A stretch of 38,232 nucleotides of DNA from Streptomyces sp. A1277 (GCF_004795015.1 NZ_SSBI01000062.1:1-38232), one strand, 5' to 3'. Shown: positions 16,143 through 24,394, numbered from the stretch's first letter. Program-made: numbers and translations. Notes: a model not told the origin generated them from the letters alone.

Positions 16143-17696
16143 ATGCGGTCGATCCGGCTACGGATTCTCGCGATTCTCGCGGTTTTGGTCATCGCAGGCG
16201 TGGTCGCCTGGCAACTGCTCCCCTCGGATGAGGCGAACACTGATCCGGTCACCGTCGGTACGACCGACGCGGTGACCTCGCTCGACCCGGCGGGCGCCTA
16301 CGACGCCGGCTCCTGGGCGATGTACAGCAACGTGTACCAGTCGCTCATGACGTTCAAGTCCGGGGCGATCGTCCCCGAGCCGGACGCGGCCGAGAACTGC
16401 GGGTTCATCGGCGGGAAGCTTCAGACGTACCAGTGCAAGCTCCGTGACGACATCACGTTCTCCGACGGCAAGAAGATGACCGCCGAGGACGTCAAGTACT
16501 CGTTCGACCGGATGCTGGAGATCAAGACGGACGTCGGTCCCTCGGTCCTCTTCCCCAGCCTGAAGAACGTGGTCACCGAGGGCCGGGTGATCACCTTCAA
16601 CCTTTCGGCGCGCGACGCGACCTTCCCGCAGAAGCTCGCCACGGGCGCCGGTTCCATCGTGGAGAAGGACGCCTACTCGGAGCACAAGCTGCGCTCCGAC
16701 AACAAGGTCAACGGCTCGGGGCCGTACGTCCTGAAGTCCTACGAGCCCGGCGCCAAGGCCGAACTCGTGCCGAACTCGCGGTACAACGGCGCGGTCAAGA
16801 CGACCGGCGGCCCGGTCACCGTGCGCTACTACAAGCAGTCCGAGGACCTGCTCGCGGCCTGGAAGTCCGGCCAGGTCGACGTCACGCACCGCCAGCTCCC
16901 GCCGTCCACGCTGGCCGCACTGAACCCGGGCGACTCCGACAAGCGCGTCACCGAGGCGGACAGCGCCGAGATCCGCAACCTCGTCTTCAACGTCCGCAAG
17001 GACTCCCCGCTCGCCGACCGCAGGGTCCGGCAGGCCATCGCGGCGGTCATCGACCGCGGCCCGCTGGTGAGGGAAGTCTTCAAGGGCACCGTCGACCCGC
17101 TCTACTCGTTGATCCCGCAGGGCTACATCGGGCACAGCACCCCGTTCTTCGACGCGTACCCGGCGCCGGACGCCAAGCGCGCCAAGCAGCTCATGCAGGA
17201 GGCCGGCGTCCAGACGCCGCTGCCCGTCACCTTCGCCTACCGCGAGGGCGACGAGTACACCAAGGAGACGAAGGAGATCCAGCGTCAGCTGGAGGCGACC
17301 GGGCTGTTCAAGGTCAAGACCAAGGCCGTGGAGTGGACCCGGTTCCAGAAGGGCTACGCGTCCGGCGAGTACGACATGTACACCGTCGGCTGGCTCCCGG
17401 ACTACCCGGACCCCGACACCTTCAGCCAGCCGCTCGTCGGCCGTGACAGCAGCCTCCACAACGGCTACACCAGCAAGAAGATGGACCAGCTGATCAGCTC
17501 GACGCTCCAGTACAGCGACCGCAGCCGGGCCACGGCCGACTTCAAGTCGCTCCAGAAGCTGGTCGGCGAGGACGTCCCGCTGGTGCCGCTGTGGCAGAAG
17601 AAGGACTACGTCGTCGCCAAGGCGGACGTCGCCGGTTCGCAGTACCTCTCCGACGGCACCGGCATCTGGCGGCTGTGGGAGCTGGGCTGGATCTGA
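16143..17696 (+). CDS. ABC transporter family 5 solute-binding protein
   Basis: A 517-residue extracytoplasmic binding protein of the DppA/OppA (peptide/nickel) family. The N-terminus RSIRLRILAILAVLVIAGVVAW is a signal or membrane anchor, with no lipobox cysteine after it, unlike most Gram-positive members. Family marks are TDAVTSLDPAG, DDITFSDGKKMTAEDVKYSFDR (the SBP_bac_5 signature), NGSGPYVLKSYEPGAKAELVPN, and VRQAIAAVIDRGPLV near the hinge. No permease or ATPase gene lies beside it, so either it serves a transporter encoded elsewhere or it has another role. The ATG at 16143 follows an AAGGGAG site. It ends in a strong hairpin shared with the convergent TetR gene. Confidence 0.92.
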   Translation: MRSIRLRILAILAVLVIAGVVAWQLLPSDEANTDPVTVGTTDAVTSLDPAGAYDAGSWAMYSNVYQSLMTFKSGAIVPEPDAAENCGFIGGKLQTYQCKLRDDITFSDGKKMTAEDVKYSFDRMLEIKTDVGPSVLFPSLKNVVTEGRVITFNLSARDATFPQKLATGAGSIVEKDAYSEHKLRSDNKVNGSGPYVLKSYEPGAKAELVPNSRYNGAVKTTGGPVTVRYYKQSEDLLAAWKSGQVDVTHRQLPPSTLAALNPGDSDKRVTEADSAEIRNLVFNVRKDSPLADRRVRQAIAAVIDRGPLVREVFKGTVDPLYSLIPQGYIGHSTPFFDAYPAPDAKRAKQLMQEAGVQTPLPVTFAYREGDEYTKETKEIQRQLEATGLFKVKTKAVEWTRFQKGYASGEYDMYTVGWLPDYPDPDTFSQPLVGRDSSLHNGYTSKKMDQLISSTLQYSDRSRATADFKSLQKLVGEDVPLVPLWQKKDYVVAKADVAGSQYLSDGTGIWRLWELGWI

Positions 17697-17723
17697 TCCG
17701 CCGCCCCGCACCGCCGAGCCTCA

Positions 17724-17761
17724 CCGAGCGGCCGCCCCGGACCTCCGGGACGGCCGCTCGG
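17724..17761. terminator. Bidirectional terminator, solute-binding protein / TetR
   Basis: Perfect 11-bp stem CCGAGCGGCCG (17724-17734) with CGGCCGCTCGG (17751-17761). The 16-base interior itself pairs CCCGG with CCGGG, giving one long hairpin between convergent genes. Confidence 0.85.
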
Positions 17762-17772
17762 CCGTGTACGCG

Positions 17773-18462
17773 TCACCCGGCCGACCGCTGGGCCGCGCCC
17801 GGCAGGAACTCCTCCAGCACCTCGTGGACCTGACGCACCAGCGGCCGCAGCACCCGGAACCGGGACAGGGCGACGGCCCGGGCGGCGATCGGAGCGGTAC
17901 GGGCGACGAGGCGGCGGCTGCGTGCGGCACCGTCCGTCCGGTCGTACACCCAGAACAGCACCAGCCCCATGTGCATCAGCCACATCAACGGGGGCAGCAG
18001 GGGCGCCAGTTCGGGGTCGGTCTTCGTCGTGGAGCCGCGCAGGCAGCGCTCGTGGATGGCGATCACCGCCTCGCGGGCGCCGACCGACTCCGGTGAGAAC
18101 GGGCTGAGCGGACTCTCGGGGTCGGCGGCGTTCTTGAAGAACTGAGTGGCGAAGGGGCGGTACCGCTCCGCCACGTCCAGCCAGGTCAGCAGCACCCCGC
18201 GCATGCGCGCGGCGAGGTCCTTCTCGCCGTCCAGGACCGGCTGCACCGCCACCTCGTGCTCGGCGGCGAGCCGGTCGTAGAAGCCCTGGACCAGGTGCTC
18301 CTTGGACGAGAAGTAGTAGTAGGCGTTCCCCACGGAGACACCGGCCTCCTGGGCGATGGCCCGCATCGTCGTCCGGTCGTAGCCGCGTTCCTGGAAGAGC
18401 CGGAGCGCGGTCTCGAGGATCAGGGCGCGGGTCTGCCCGCTCTTGGGGGCCTTGACCGCCAT
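17773..18462 (-). CDS. TetR-family transcriptional regulator
   Basis: A 229-residue TetR-type repressor. The N-terminal helix-turn-helix reads TRALILETALRLFQERGYDRTTMRAIAQEAGVSVGNAYYYFSSKEHLV in successive segments. The larger C-terminal ligand domain has several aromatic residues (LMWLMHMGLVLFWVYDRTDG) suited to a hydrophobic ligand. The ATG at 18462 has GAAGGA upstream; an in-frame GTG a few codons earlier is possible. A perfect palindrome (18486-18508) covers the predicted -10 region, which suggests self-repression. It is divergent from a MarR gene; no obvious efflux pump or enzyme gene adjoins it, so its target beyond itself is not visible. Confidence 0.92.
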   Translation of the reverse strand: MAVKAPKSGQTRALILETALRLFQERGYDRTTMRAIAQEAGVSVGNAYYYFSSKEHLVQGFYDRLAAEHEVAVQPVLDGEKDLAARMRGVLLTWLDVAERYRPFATQFFKNAADPESPLSPFSPESVGAREAVIAIHERCLRGSTTKTDPELAPLLPPLMWLMHMGLVLFWVYDRTDGAARSRRLVARTAPIAARAVALSRFRVLRPLVRQVHEVLEEFLPGAAQRSAG

Positions 18463-18485
18463 CACGTCCTTCTCTTGCCTCGCCA

Positions 18486-18508
18486 CGGCCCCGAGCGTAT
18501 CGGGGCCG
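18486..18508. promoter_or_regulatory. Palindromic operator of the TetR gene
   Basis: Arms CGGCCCCGA and TCGGGGCCG are perfect complements with a 5-base spacer (gcgta). On the minus strand the spacer region supplies TACGCT, a good -10 box for the TetR gene 24 bases downstream, so binding here would block its own promoter. A terminator is unlikely because no gene ends here. Confidence 0.65.
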
Positions 18509-18553
18509 GCGCCCCCACCCGGGCACGGGCGCCCCGGCCGGCGGCCAGCCCGT

Positions 18554-18597
18554 TTCGGTGTCGAACTATTCATCATCGAGAACTTCGGTTCCGAAGT
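18554..18597. promoter_or_regulatory. Twin operators at the MarR promoter
   Basis: Two similar dyads lie exactly 30 bp apart: TTCGGTGTCGAA (18554-18565) and TTCGGTTCCGAA (18584-18595), the second extended to the perfect 7-2-7 palindrome ACTTCGG-TT-CCGAAGT (18582-18597). A TAGGCT -10 box (18614-18619) follows, 6 bases before the MarR ATG. The position is right for autoregulation by MarR dimers bound on one DNA face. Confidence 0.65.
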
Positions 18598-18625
18598 ACC
18601 AAGGCGCTCGGCGTAGGCTGGGCGC

Positions 18626-19135
18626 ATGCAGCGACGCGACTGGACCGACGGGCATGTGGAGCGGTGGCGGCCCGTGCTTCCCGAACTCGATCCGGACGTC
18701 GAGGGCGCGGTGACGCGGATGAAGAAGCTCTCCGTCCATCTGCGCCGGGTACGCGAACAGTCCCTGGTCGACTTCGACCTGGACCGCCAGGAGTTCGACA
18801 CCCTGCACAAGCTCGCCGGACGCGGCGGCAAGGCGGCCCCCTCCGAACTGGCCGCCGACCTCGACCTCGCCCCCGCCTCCGTCACCGGCCGGCTGGACGC
18901 GCTGGAACGCCGCGGCTTCGTCCGCCGCACGCCGTCCACCACGGACCGGCGGCGCGTCGACGTGGAGCTGACCGACGAGGGCCGCTCGACGTGGACCGGC
19001 GCGATGGACTTCCTCGGGCACGAGGAGGACCGGCTGCTCGGCGTCCTCGACAAGGACGAGCGGTCCCGGCTCAACGACATGCTCCGGCGCATCATGGTGG
19101 TCGCCGAGGACCGGGGCGGCGCGGACTGGGACTGA
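18626..19135 (+). CDS. MarR-family transcriptional regulator
   Basis: A 169-residue winged-helix regulator. The recognition region is APSELAADLDLAPASVTGRLDALERRGFVRR and the wing is STTDRRRVDVELTDEG, the most conserved MarR segment. Flanking helices at both ends form the dimer domain; the first 30 residues are longer than in short MarR proteins. The gene appears leaderless (TAGGCT ends 6 bases before ATG). The twin palindromes upstream are probable self-operators. The ligand is unknown and no obvious target gene adjoins it. Confidence 0.92.
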   Translation: MQRRDWTDGHVERWRPVLPELDPDVEGAVTRMKKLSVHLRRVREQSLVDFDLDRQEFDTLHKLAGRGGKAAPSELAADLDLAPASVTGRLDALERRGFVRRTPSTTDRRRVDVELTDEGRSTWTGAMDFLGHEEDRLLGVLDKDERSRLNDMLRRIMVVAEDRGGADWD

Positions 19136-19157
19136 CGGCCGGACGCGGGGGCGACCC

Positions 19158-19949
19158 TCAGCTCTCCTGCGGGCGCCCCTCCGCGACCTGCCGCGCGAAC
19201 TCCGCCCTGATCCCCTCCGGCCCCAGCGCCAGCAGCTCGCCCACCGCCTCGTTCCACTGCTCGGCCGCCCGCTCCACCCCGTCCCGGAAGCCCCGCCGCA
19301 GCGGGCCCCCGGCCGGCAGCAGGGCGAGGGCGGCGACCGGGCGCAGCAGCCACCGGCCGCGCAGCGAGACCGCGGCCTCCACCAGCCACCGGCCCTCCTC
19401 GGCCCGCCGGGGCCGCAGATACAGCCGGGCCTCACCCAGCAGGTGCCTCACCCGGGCCGTCGCCGGGGCACGTGCCGCGGGCGGCGCCCCGGGCGGGAGC
19501 ACCGCCGCCGCCCACCACGCGGTCAGATCGACCCGCGCCTTCCCCGACCCCCGGTGCAACGACCCCGAGCCGTCCGGACCCCACATCCGGCCGTGCGCCT
19601 CGAAGAGCCGGGGCCGGTCGGGGCCGGCCAGCCGCAGCGACAGACGGCCGTTCAGGTCCGGCCCGTCCAGCAGCAGTTCCACCTCGCAGGCGCCGGTGCG
19701 CCGCCACTCGCGTACGCGCACCGCCATGTGTCCGGCGTCCTCCGGCTGCGCGATCTCGTACCGAGCACCGGCCTTGAGGTGCCGCCCCTTCACCAGCCGC
19801 AGGTCCGCGACCGGCTGCCCGTCCGGCAGGAGGACGCCCTCGCCGCGGGCCCGGGTCGACTCGGCGAGATCGCAGAGCAGCGAGGCCAGTTCGGCGACCA
19901 GTGCGGGCTCCAGGGCCAGGACGTCGACGGAGTGCCGCAGGACGGTCAT
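19158..19949 (-). CDS. Uncharacterised protein, possible sugar/lipid accessory
   Basis: A 263-residue protein that I do not recognise. It has no signal peptide or clear membrane helix; one moderately hydrophobic stretch (WLLRPVAALALLPAGGPLRRGF) lies in the last third. It is rich in Arg and Leu with a two-part look: an N-terminal part with LRLVKGRHLKAGARYEIA and VELLLDGPDLNGRLSL, and a C-terminal part with WWAAAVLPPGAPP and a final helix EAVGELLALGPEGIRAEFARQV. Homologues are expected in other Streptomyces at the same place. It begins 14 bases after the stop of the upstream membrane-protein gene, so the two are likely co-transcribed. No function is proposed. Confidence 0.7.
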   Translation of the reverse strand: MTVLRHSVDVLALEPALVAELASLLCDLAESTRARGEGVLLPDGQPVADLRLVKGRHLKAGARYEIAQPEDAGHMAVRVREWRRTGACEVELLLDGPDLNGRLSLRLAGPDRPRLFEAHGRMWGPDGSGSLHRGSGKARVDLTAWWAAAVLPPGAPPAARAPATARVRHLLGEARLYLRPRRAEEGRWLVEAAVSLRGRWLLRPVAALALLPAGGPLRRGFRDGVERAAEQWNEAVGELLALGPEGIRAEFARQVAEGRPQES

Positions 19950-19963
19950 CGGGGCGTCCGCCC

Positions 19964-20551
19964 TCAGATGTTCATCGAGCGGGCGGCGTTGACCTGGGAC
20001 ATCACCATCGCGAAGGTCTCCGCCCGCATGGCGGGGACCATCGTCGAGTGGTGGCGGCCGGCACTGGTCACCGTCACCTGGATGAAGCCGGTCGTCCGCT
20101 TCTGCTTCATCAGCAGGAAGAGCAGACCGATCAGACAGAACAGGGCGAAGATGATCGCCAGCACGATCGCGACCGGCGGGATCTTCTCCTCGGTGCGCGA
20201 CATGTCCGTCGCCGTCCACACCGCGCCCTTGAGGGGCATCGTGCCGGACGGCGTCACGATCGAATCGCTCATCACCGTGATGTCACCGATGGACAGCATC
20301 GGCGTCCCGCCGCCCGCAGGGACCAGGCCCGGCTGGCCCGGGTACCCGTACCCCGCGTTCGGGGGCGCCGGGTATCCGTAGCCCGGGGGCTGCGCCGGCG
20401 GGCCGGAGAGCGGCTGCGGGTAGCCGTAGACCGGGTTCCCGGCGGCCGGGTAGCCATAGCCCTGGCCGCCCGGGGCGGGGGGAGGGAGTCCCGGCTTCTG
20501 GGGAGGGCCCCACTTGTATGAGTCGTCCGCGTACGGATTCGGATCGCTCAA
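19964..20551 (-). CDS. Single-span membrane protein with YGYP-rich N-terminus
   Basis: A 195-residue protein whose N-terminal 75 residues are Pro/Gly/Tyr-rich with four YGYP repeats, typical of actinobacterial membrane proteins with disordered cytoplasmic tails. A middle segment (LSIGDITVMSDSIVTPSG) is followed by one strong transmembrane helix (IPPVAIVLAIIFALFCLIGLLFLLM) and a short C-terminal domain (TTGFIQVTVTSAGRHHSTMVP). The function is unknown. The likely start is the TTG at 20551, giving the common SDPNPYADD opening with GAGCGGGG upstream; no ATG or GTG is better placed. It lies upstream of, and close to, the unknown 263-residue gene. Confidence 0.75.
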   Translation of the reverse strand: MSDPNPYADDSYKWGPPQKPGLPPPAPGGQGYGYPAAGNPVYGYPQPLSGPPAQPPGYGYPAPPNAGYGYPGQPGLVPAGGGTPMLSIGDITVMSDSIVTPSGTMPLKGAVWTATDMSRTEEKIPPVAIVLAIIFALFCLIGLLFLLMKQKRTTGFIQVTVTSAGRHHSTMVPAMRAETFAMVMSQVNAARSMNI

Positions 20552-20655
20552 CGTTCCCCGCTCTCGTTCTCCCCGCGCACCCCCGTGCGGCGGTTGGTGA
20601 ACCGGCCACCGGTTCCGCACGACCGTACCGTCCGGGCCGCCGGGGCGCAGCAAAA

Positions 20656-20699
20656 GGCCCCGCCTCCCGAGGAGTTCGCACTCCTCGGGGGACGGGGCC
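20656..20699 (-). terminator. Terminator of the sdhCDAB operon
   Basis: Two-part stem: outer GGCCCCG (20656-20662) with CGGGGCC (20693-20699), inner CCCGAGGAGT (20666-20675) with ACTCCTCGGG (20680-20689) around a TCGC loop. Read on the minus strand it is followed by TTTTG, a classical intrinsic terminator 29 bases past the sdhB stop. Confidence 0.92.
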
Positions 20700-20727
20700 C
20701 CGGGTGCCGCAGGGTGCGGCGGGCGGA

Positions 20728-21504
20728 TCAGAAGCGACGCGTGATCAGCGCGCGCTTGACCTCCTGGATCGCCTTGGTGACCTCGATGCCACGCGGGCAG
20801 GCGTCCGTGCAGTTGAAGGTGGTGCGGCAACGCCACACCCCGTCACGGTCGTTGAGGATCTCCAGGCGCTGCTCGCCGCCCTCGTCGCGCGAGTCGAAGA
20901 TGAAGCGGTGCGCGTTGACGATCGCCGCCGGGCCGAAGTACTGGCCGTCGTTCCAGAACACCGGGCACGAGGACGTGCACGCGGCGCACAGGATGCACTT
21001 GGTTGTGTCGTCGAAGCGCTCGCGGTCCTCGGGGGACTGAAGACGCTCACGGGTCGGCTCGTTCCCCTTGGTGATGAGGAAGGGCATGACGTCGCGGTAC
21101 GCCTGGAAGAACGGGTCCATGTCGACCACGAGGTCCTTGAGGACCGTGAGGCCCTTGATGGCCTCGACCGTGATCGGCTTCTCCGGGCTCAGGTCCTTGA
21201 TCAGCGTCTTGCAGGCGAGCCTGTTCTTGCCGTTGATCCGCATGGCGTCCGAACCGCAGATGCCGTGCGCGCAGGAGCGGCGGAACGTGAGCGTCCCGTC
21301 CTGGTCCCACTTGATCTTGTGAAGGGCGTCGAGGACGCGCTCCTTCGGGTCGATCTCGATCTGGAAGTCCTGCCACTGGGCCTCGTCGGAGACCTCGGGG
21401 TTGAACCGCCGGATGCGGAACGTGGCCGTGATGTACGGCGAGTCGGCGAAACCGGCCTCGGGCTCGGGAGCCTTGTCGGCCTTGTCCAGGGTGGGTGTAG
21501 CCAT
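20728..21504 (-). CDS. sdhB: Succinate dehydrogenase iron-sulfur subunit
   Basis: A 258-residue subunit of complex II that passes electrons from SdhA to the membrane quinone site. The N-terminal plant-ferredoxin-like domain ligates a [2Fe-2S] centre through C78, C83 and C98, with D86 in the usual position of the odd ligand. The C-terminal domain has CILCAACTSSCP (C170, C173, C176, C180) and a second set at C226, C232 and C236 for the [4Fe-4S] and [3Fe-4S] centres. All cluster ligands are present. It is the last gene of sdhCDAB; its ATG overlaps the sdhA stop by one base (TGATG), so the two are translationally coupled. Confidence 0.97.
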   Translation of the reverse strand: MATPTLDKADKAPEPEAGFADSPYITATFRIRRFNPEVSDEAQWQDFQIEIDPKERVLDALHKIKWDQDGTLTFRRSCAHGICGSDAMRINGKNRLACKTLIKDLSPEKPITVEAIKGLTVLKDLVVDMDPFFQAYRDVMPFLITKGNEPTRERLQSPEDRERFDDTTKCILCAACTSSCPVFWNDGQYFGPAAIVNAHRFIFDSRDEGGEQRLEILNDRDGVWRCRTTFNCTDACPRGIEVTKAIQEVKRALITRRF

Positions 21505-23258
21505 CAGTACTTACGCTCCATCGGCTGGTAGCGGGTCTGGACGACCGGCTTGTAGTCCAGCCGGATCGACTCGGTGCCGTCGTCGGCGACCTCGCGGTAC
21601 GCCATGGTGTGGCGCATGAAGTTGACGTCGTCGCGGTTGGGGTAGTCCTCGCGGTAGTGACCGCCGCGGGACTCCTTGCGGGCCAGCGCCGACGTCGCCA
21701 TGACCTCGGCGAGGTCGAGCAGGTTGCCCAGCTCGATGGCCTCCAGCAGGTCCGTGTTGAACCGCCTGCCCTTGTCCTGGACGGACACGTCCAGGTAGCG
21801 CTTGCGCAGCTCCGCGATCTTGTCGACCGCGGTCTTGATCGTCTGCTCGGTGCGGAACACCATCACGTTGGCGTCCATGCACTCCTGGAGCTCCTGGCGG
21901 ATCGCCGCGACCCGCTCGGTGCCCGTGGAGTCGCGCAGCCGCTCGACCTGGTCGACGACCTGCTGCGCCGGGTTCTCGGGAAGCTCGACGAAGTCGTTCT
22001 TCGCGGAGTACTCGGCGGCGGCGATGCCCGCACGGCGTCCGAAGACGTTGATGTCGAGCAGCGAGTTGGTGCCGAGGCGGTTGGCACCGTGCACCGAGAC
22101 GCAGGCGACCTCGCCGGCGGCGTACAGGCCCGGGACGACGGTGGTGTTGTCGGCCAGCACCTCGCCCTCGACGTTGGTCGGGATGCCGCCCATGGCGTAG
22201 TGCGCGGTCGGCTGGATCGGGATCGGGTCCGTGTAGGGCTCGATGCCGAGGTACGTACGCGCGAACTCGGTGATGTCCGGGAGCTTGGCGTCCAGCTGCT
22301 CCGGCGGCAGGTGCGTCAGGTCCAGGTAGACGTGGTCGCCCTCGGGACCGCAGCCGCGGCCCTCGCGGATCTCCGTGTAGATGGAGCGCGAGACGACGTC
22401 ACGCGAGGCCAGGTCCTTCATGACGGGCGCGTACTTCTCCATGAAGCGCTCGCCGTCCTTGTTGCGGAGGATGCCGCCCTCACCGCGGGCGCCCTCCGTC
22501 AGCAGGATGCCCATGCGCCAGATGCCCGTCGGGTGGAACTGGAAGAACTCCATGTCCTCCAGCGGCAGACCCCGGCGGTAGCAGGCGGCCTGGCCGTCAC
22601 CGGTCAGGGTGTGCGCGTTCGACGTCACCTTGAAGAACTTGCCGGTGCCGCCCGAGGCGTAGATGACCGACTTCGCCTGGAAGACGTGGATCTCGCCGGT
22701 GGCCAGCTCGTAGGCGACGACGCCGGCGGACTTCTTGACGCCGCCCTCCTCGACGATCAGCTGGTCCAGGACGTAGAACTCGTTGAAGAACTCCACGCCC
22801 TCCTTGACGCAGTTCTGGTACAGCGTCTGGAGGATCATGTGGCCGGTGCGGTCGCCCGAGTAGCAGGCGCGGCGGACCGGGGCCTCACCGTGGTTGCGGG
22901 AGTGACCGCCGAACCGGCGCTGGTCGATCTCGCCCTTGGGCGTACGGCCGAACGGCAGGCCCATCTTCTCCAGGTCGAGAACGGCGTCGATGGCCTCCTT
23001 CGCCAGGATCTCGGCGGCGTCCTGGTCGACCAGGTAGTCACCGCCCTTGATTGTGTCGAAGGTGTGCCACTCCCAGTTGTCCTCCTCCACGTTGGCGAGC
23101 GCGGCGGCCATACCGCCCTGCGCGGCGCCCGTGTGGGAGCGGGTGGGGTAGAGCTTGGTCAGCACGGCGGTGCGGCTGCGCTTGGTCGACTCGATGGCCG
23201 CGCGCATGCCGGCGCCGCCGGCGCCGACGATGACGGTGTCGTACGTGTGGATCTGCAT
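21504..23258 (-). CDS. sdhA: Succinate dehydrogenase flavoprotein subunit
   Basis: A 584-residue catalytic subunit that oxidises succinate to fumarate. It opens with the Rossmann motif DTVIVGAGGAGMRAAIE. RSHTGAAQGGMAAAL carries H42, the histidine that binds FAD covalently. The capping and active-site segments include HPTGIWRMGILLTEGARGEGG, THYAMGGIPTN-type AHYAMGGIPTNVEG, and VHGANRLGTNSLLD. Length and motif order are those of a standard SdhA, not L-aspartate oxidase. It is downstream of sdhD by 30 bases, with AGAGGT before the ATG. It works with SdhB and with membrane subunits SdhC and SdhD in the respiratory chain. Confidence 0.97.
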   Translation of the reverse strand: MQIHTYDTVIVGAGGAGMRAAIESTKRSRTAVLTKLYPTRSHTGAAQGGMAAALANVEEDNWEWHTFDTIKGGDYLVDQDAAEILAKEAIDAVLDLEKMGLPFGRTPKGEIDQRRFGGHSRNHGEAPVRRACYSGDRTGHMILQTLYQNCVKEGVEFFNEFYVLDQLIVEEGGVKKSAGVVAYELATGEIHVFQAKSVIYASGGTGKFFKVTSNAHTLTGDGQAACYRRGLPLEDMEFFQFHPTGIWRMGILLTEGARGEGGILRNKDGERFMEKYAPVMKDLASRDVVSRSIYTEIREGRGCGPEGDHVYLDLTHLPPEQLDAKLPDITEFARTYLGIEPYTDPIPIQPTAHYAMGGIPTNVEGEVLADNTTVVPGLYAAGEVACVSVHGANRLGTNSLLDINVFGRRAGIAAAEYSAKNDFVELPENPAQQVVDQVERLRDSTGTERVAAIRQELQECMDANVMVFRTEQTIKTAVDKIAELRKRYLDVSVQDKGRRFNTDLLEAIELGNLLDLAEVMATSALARKESRGGHYREDYPNRDDVNFMRHTMAYREVADDGTESIRLDYKPVVQTRYQPMERKY

Positions 23259-23288
23259 GATTTACCTCTGGTCCTTCGGGCCCGGCGC

Positions 23289-23765
23289 CTAGCGGATGTT
23301 CGGGTCGAAGGTGAAGATCACCAGCGTGCCCAGCAGGACGGTGAACACCGTGGCGGTGTACAGCAGCATCTTCAGCCAGAAGCGGGTGTTGTCCCGTTCG
23401 GCGTAGTCGTTGATGACCGTACGCAGACCGTTGGCGCCGTGCAGCATGGCGAGCCACAGCATCGCCAGGTCCCACATCTGCCAGAACGGCGAGGCCCAGC
23501 GGCCCGCCACGAAGGCGAAGCCGATCTTGGAGACACCGCCGTCCAGCACCAGCTGGAGCAGCAGGTGGCCGATGACCAGGACGACCAGCACGATGCCCGA
23601 CAGGCGCATGAAGAGCCAGGCGTACATCTCGAAGTTGGTGCGCGAGCCCTTGGGGGTCTTGCCGGTCCGCTTGCGCGGCGGCTCGATGACGGGCGCCGGG
23701 TTGTCGACGTCGTACAGGCTCACGCCCTCGACGTCGCCGATCGCGGAAGACGTTTCGGTGGACAT
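23289..23765 (-). CDS. sdhD: Succinate dehydrogenase membrane anchor, SdhD
   Basis: A 158-residue hydrophobic subunit with a charged N-terminal tail of about 50 residues and three membrane helices: WLFMRLSGIVLVVLVIGHLLL (with the MRLSG and GH heme/quinone region), MLWLAMLHGANGLRTVINDY, and LLYTATVFTVLLGTLVIF. LHGANGLR is the family signature. The ATG at 23765 is preferred; the open frame runs further upstream through sdhC in another frame. Only 5 bases separate it from the sdhC stop. Confidence 0.93.
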   Translation of the reverse strand: MSTETSSAIGDVEGVSLYDVDNPAPVIEPPRKRTGKTPKGSRTNFEMYAWLFMRLSGIVLVVLVIGHLLLQLVLDGGVSKIGFAFVAGRWASPFWQMWDLAMLWLAMLHGANGLRTVINDYAERDNTRFWLKMLLYTATVFTVLLGTLVIFTFDPNIR

Positions 23766-23770
23766 CTGCC

Positions 23771-24151
23771 TCAGCTCCCGAAGACTACGCGGACGGCGTG
23801 GCCGAGGACGGGGTACAGGGCCCCGACCATCAGCACGATCCAGATGCCCAGCACGATCCAGAGCATCTGCTTCTGCACGCGCGGGCCCTTGGCCCAGAAG
23901 TCCACGGCGACGATGCGCAGACCGTTCAGCGCGTGGAAGAGAATCGCGGCCACCAGGCCGTATTCCAGGAGCGCGACGATCGGCGTCTTGTACGTGGACA
24001 CGACGTCGTCGTACGCCTCGGGGGAGACGCGGACGAGGGCGGTGTCCAGGACATGTACGAACAGGAAGAAGAAAATGAGGACACCGGTGACTCGATGAGC
24101 CACCCAGGACCACATGCCTTCCCGGCCGCGGTACAGCGTTCCAGCCGGCAC
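23771..24151 (-). CDS. sdhC: Succinate dehydrogenase cytochrome b556 subunit, SdhC
   Basis: A 126-residue first gene of the operon. The N-terminus PAGTLYRGREGMWSWVAHRVTG is the standard actinobacterial SdhC opening, followed by three membrane helices with H residues at FVHVLD and LFHALNGLR that can serve heme b. The GTG at 24151 is chosen because GGAGGG lies 9 bases before it and homology starts there; the longer in-frame start at 24226 lacks support. A possible -10 box TACGAT on the minus strand (24243-24238) would place the promoter about 90 bases upstream. The remaining 24152-24394 stretch holds only a small CCCCG/CGGGG hairpin near 24351. Confidence 0.93.
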   Translation of the reverse strand: MPAGTLYRGREGMWSWVAHRVTGVLIFFFLFVHVLDTALVRVSPEAYDDVVSTYKTPIVALLEYGLVAAILFHALNGLRIVAVDFWAKGPRVQKQMLWIVLGIWIVLMVGALYPVLGHAVRVVFGS

Positions 24152-24394
24152 GGAAGAACCCTCCGGGAGCGGGGATTGGGGTCGGCCGGCTTGACTGTCG
24201 GTCTGACCCGGCCGGGTACGGTCCACCGGCCCCGGCCATCGTAGCGACGGATTGTCGGTTCGATCGCGCGGGGGCCTCTGGTGTGATCAAAGTGGCAACG
24301 AAACAGGCACGGACGGGCTATGGACAGGCCCCCGACGCGCTGCTCACCGGCCCCGAACCGGGGAAACCGGCCCGCACGGACCGCCGCCAACCCG

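Noticed and set aside
16158..17711. Long open frame antisense to the solute-binding protein gene
   Set aside because: Typical GC-rich shadow frame: low-complexity Val/Leu/Gly/Asp/Arg composition, no domain, and the sense strand carries a clear SBP_bac_5 protein.
20340..20460. Repeated GGGTAxCCGTA segments as a DNA repeat or CRISPR
   Set aside because: They encode the YGYP repeats of the membrane protein on the minus strand; spacers are not unique and the spacing is irregular.
21609..24098. 829-codon open frame antisense to sdhA, sdhD and sdhC
   Set aside because: Shadow of the succinate dehydrogenase genes; His/Arg/Gly/Val-rich with no recognisable motif.
24281..24300. TGTGATCAAAG upstream of sdhC as a Rex or CRP operator
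   Set aside because: It lacks the second half-site of the Rex palindrome and does not fit a CRP-type site well.
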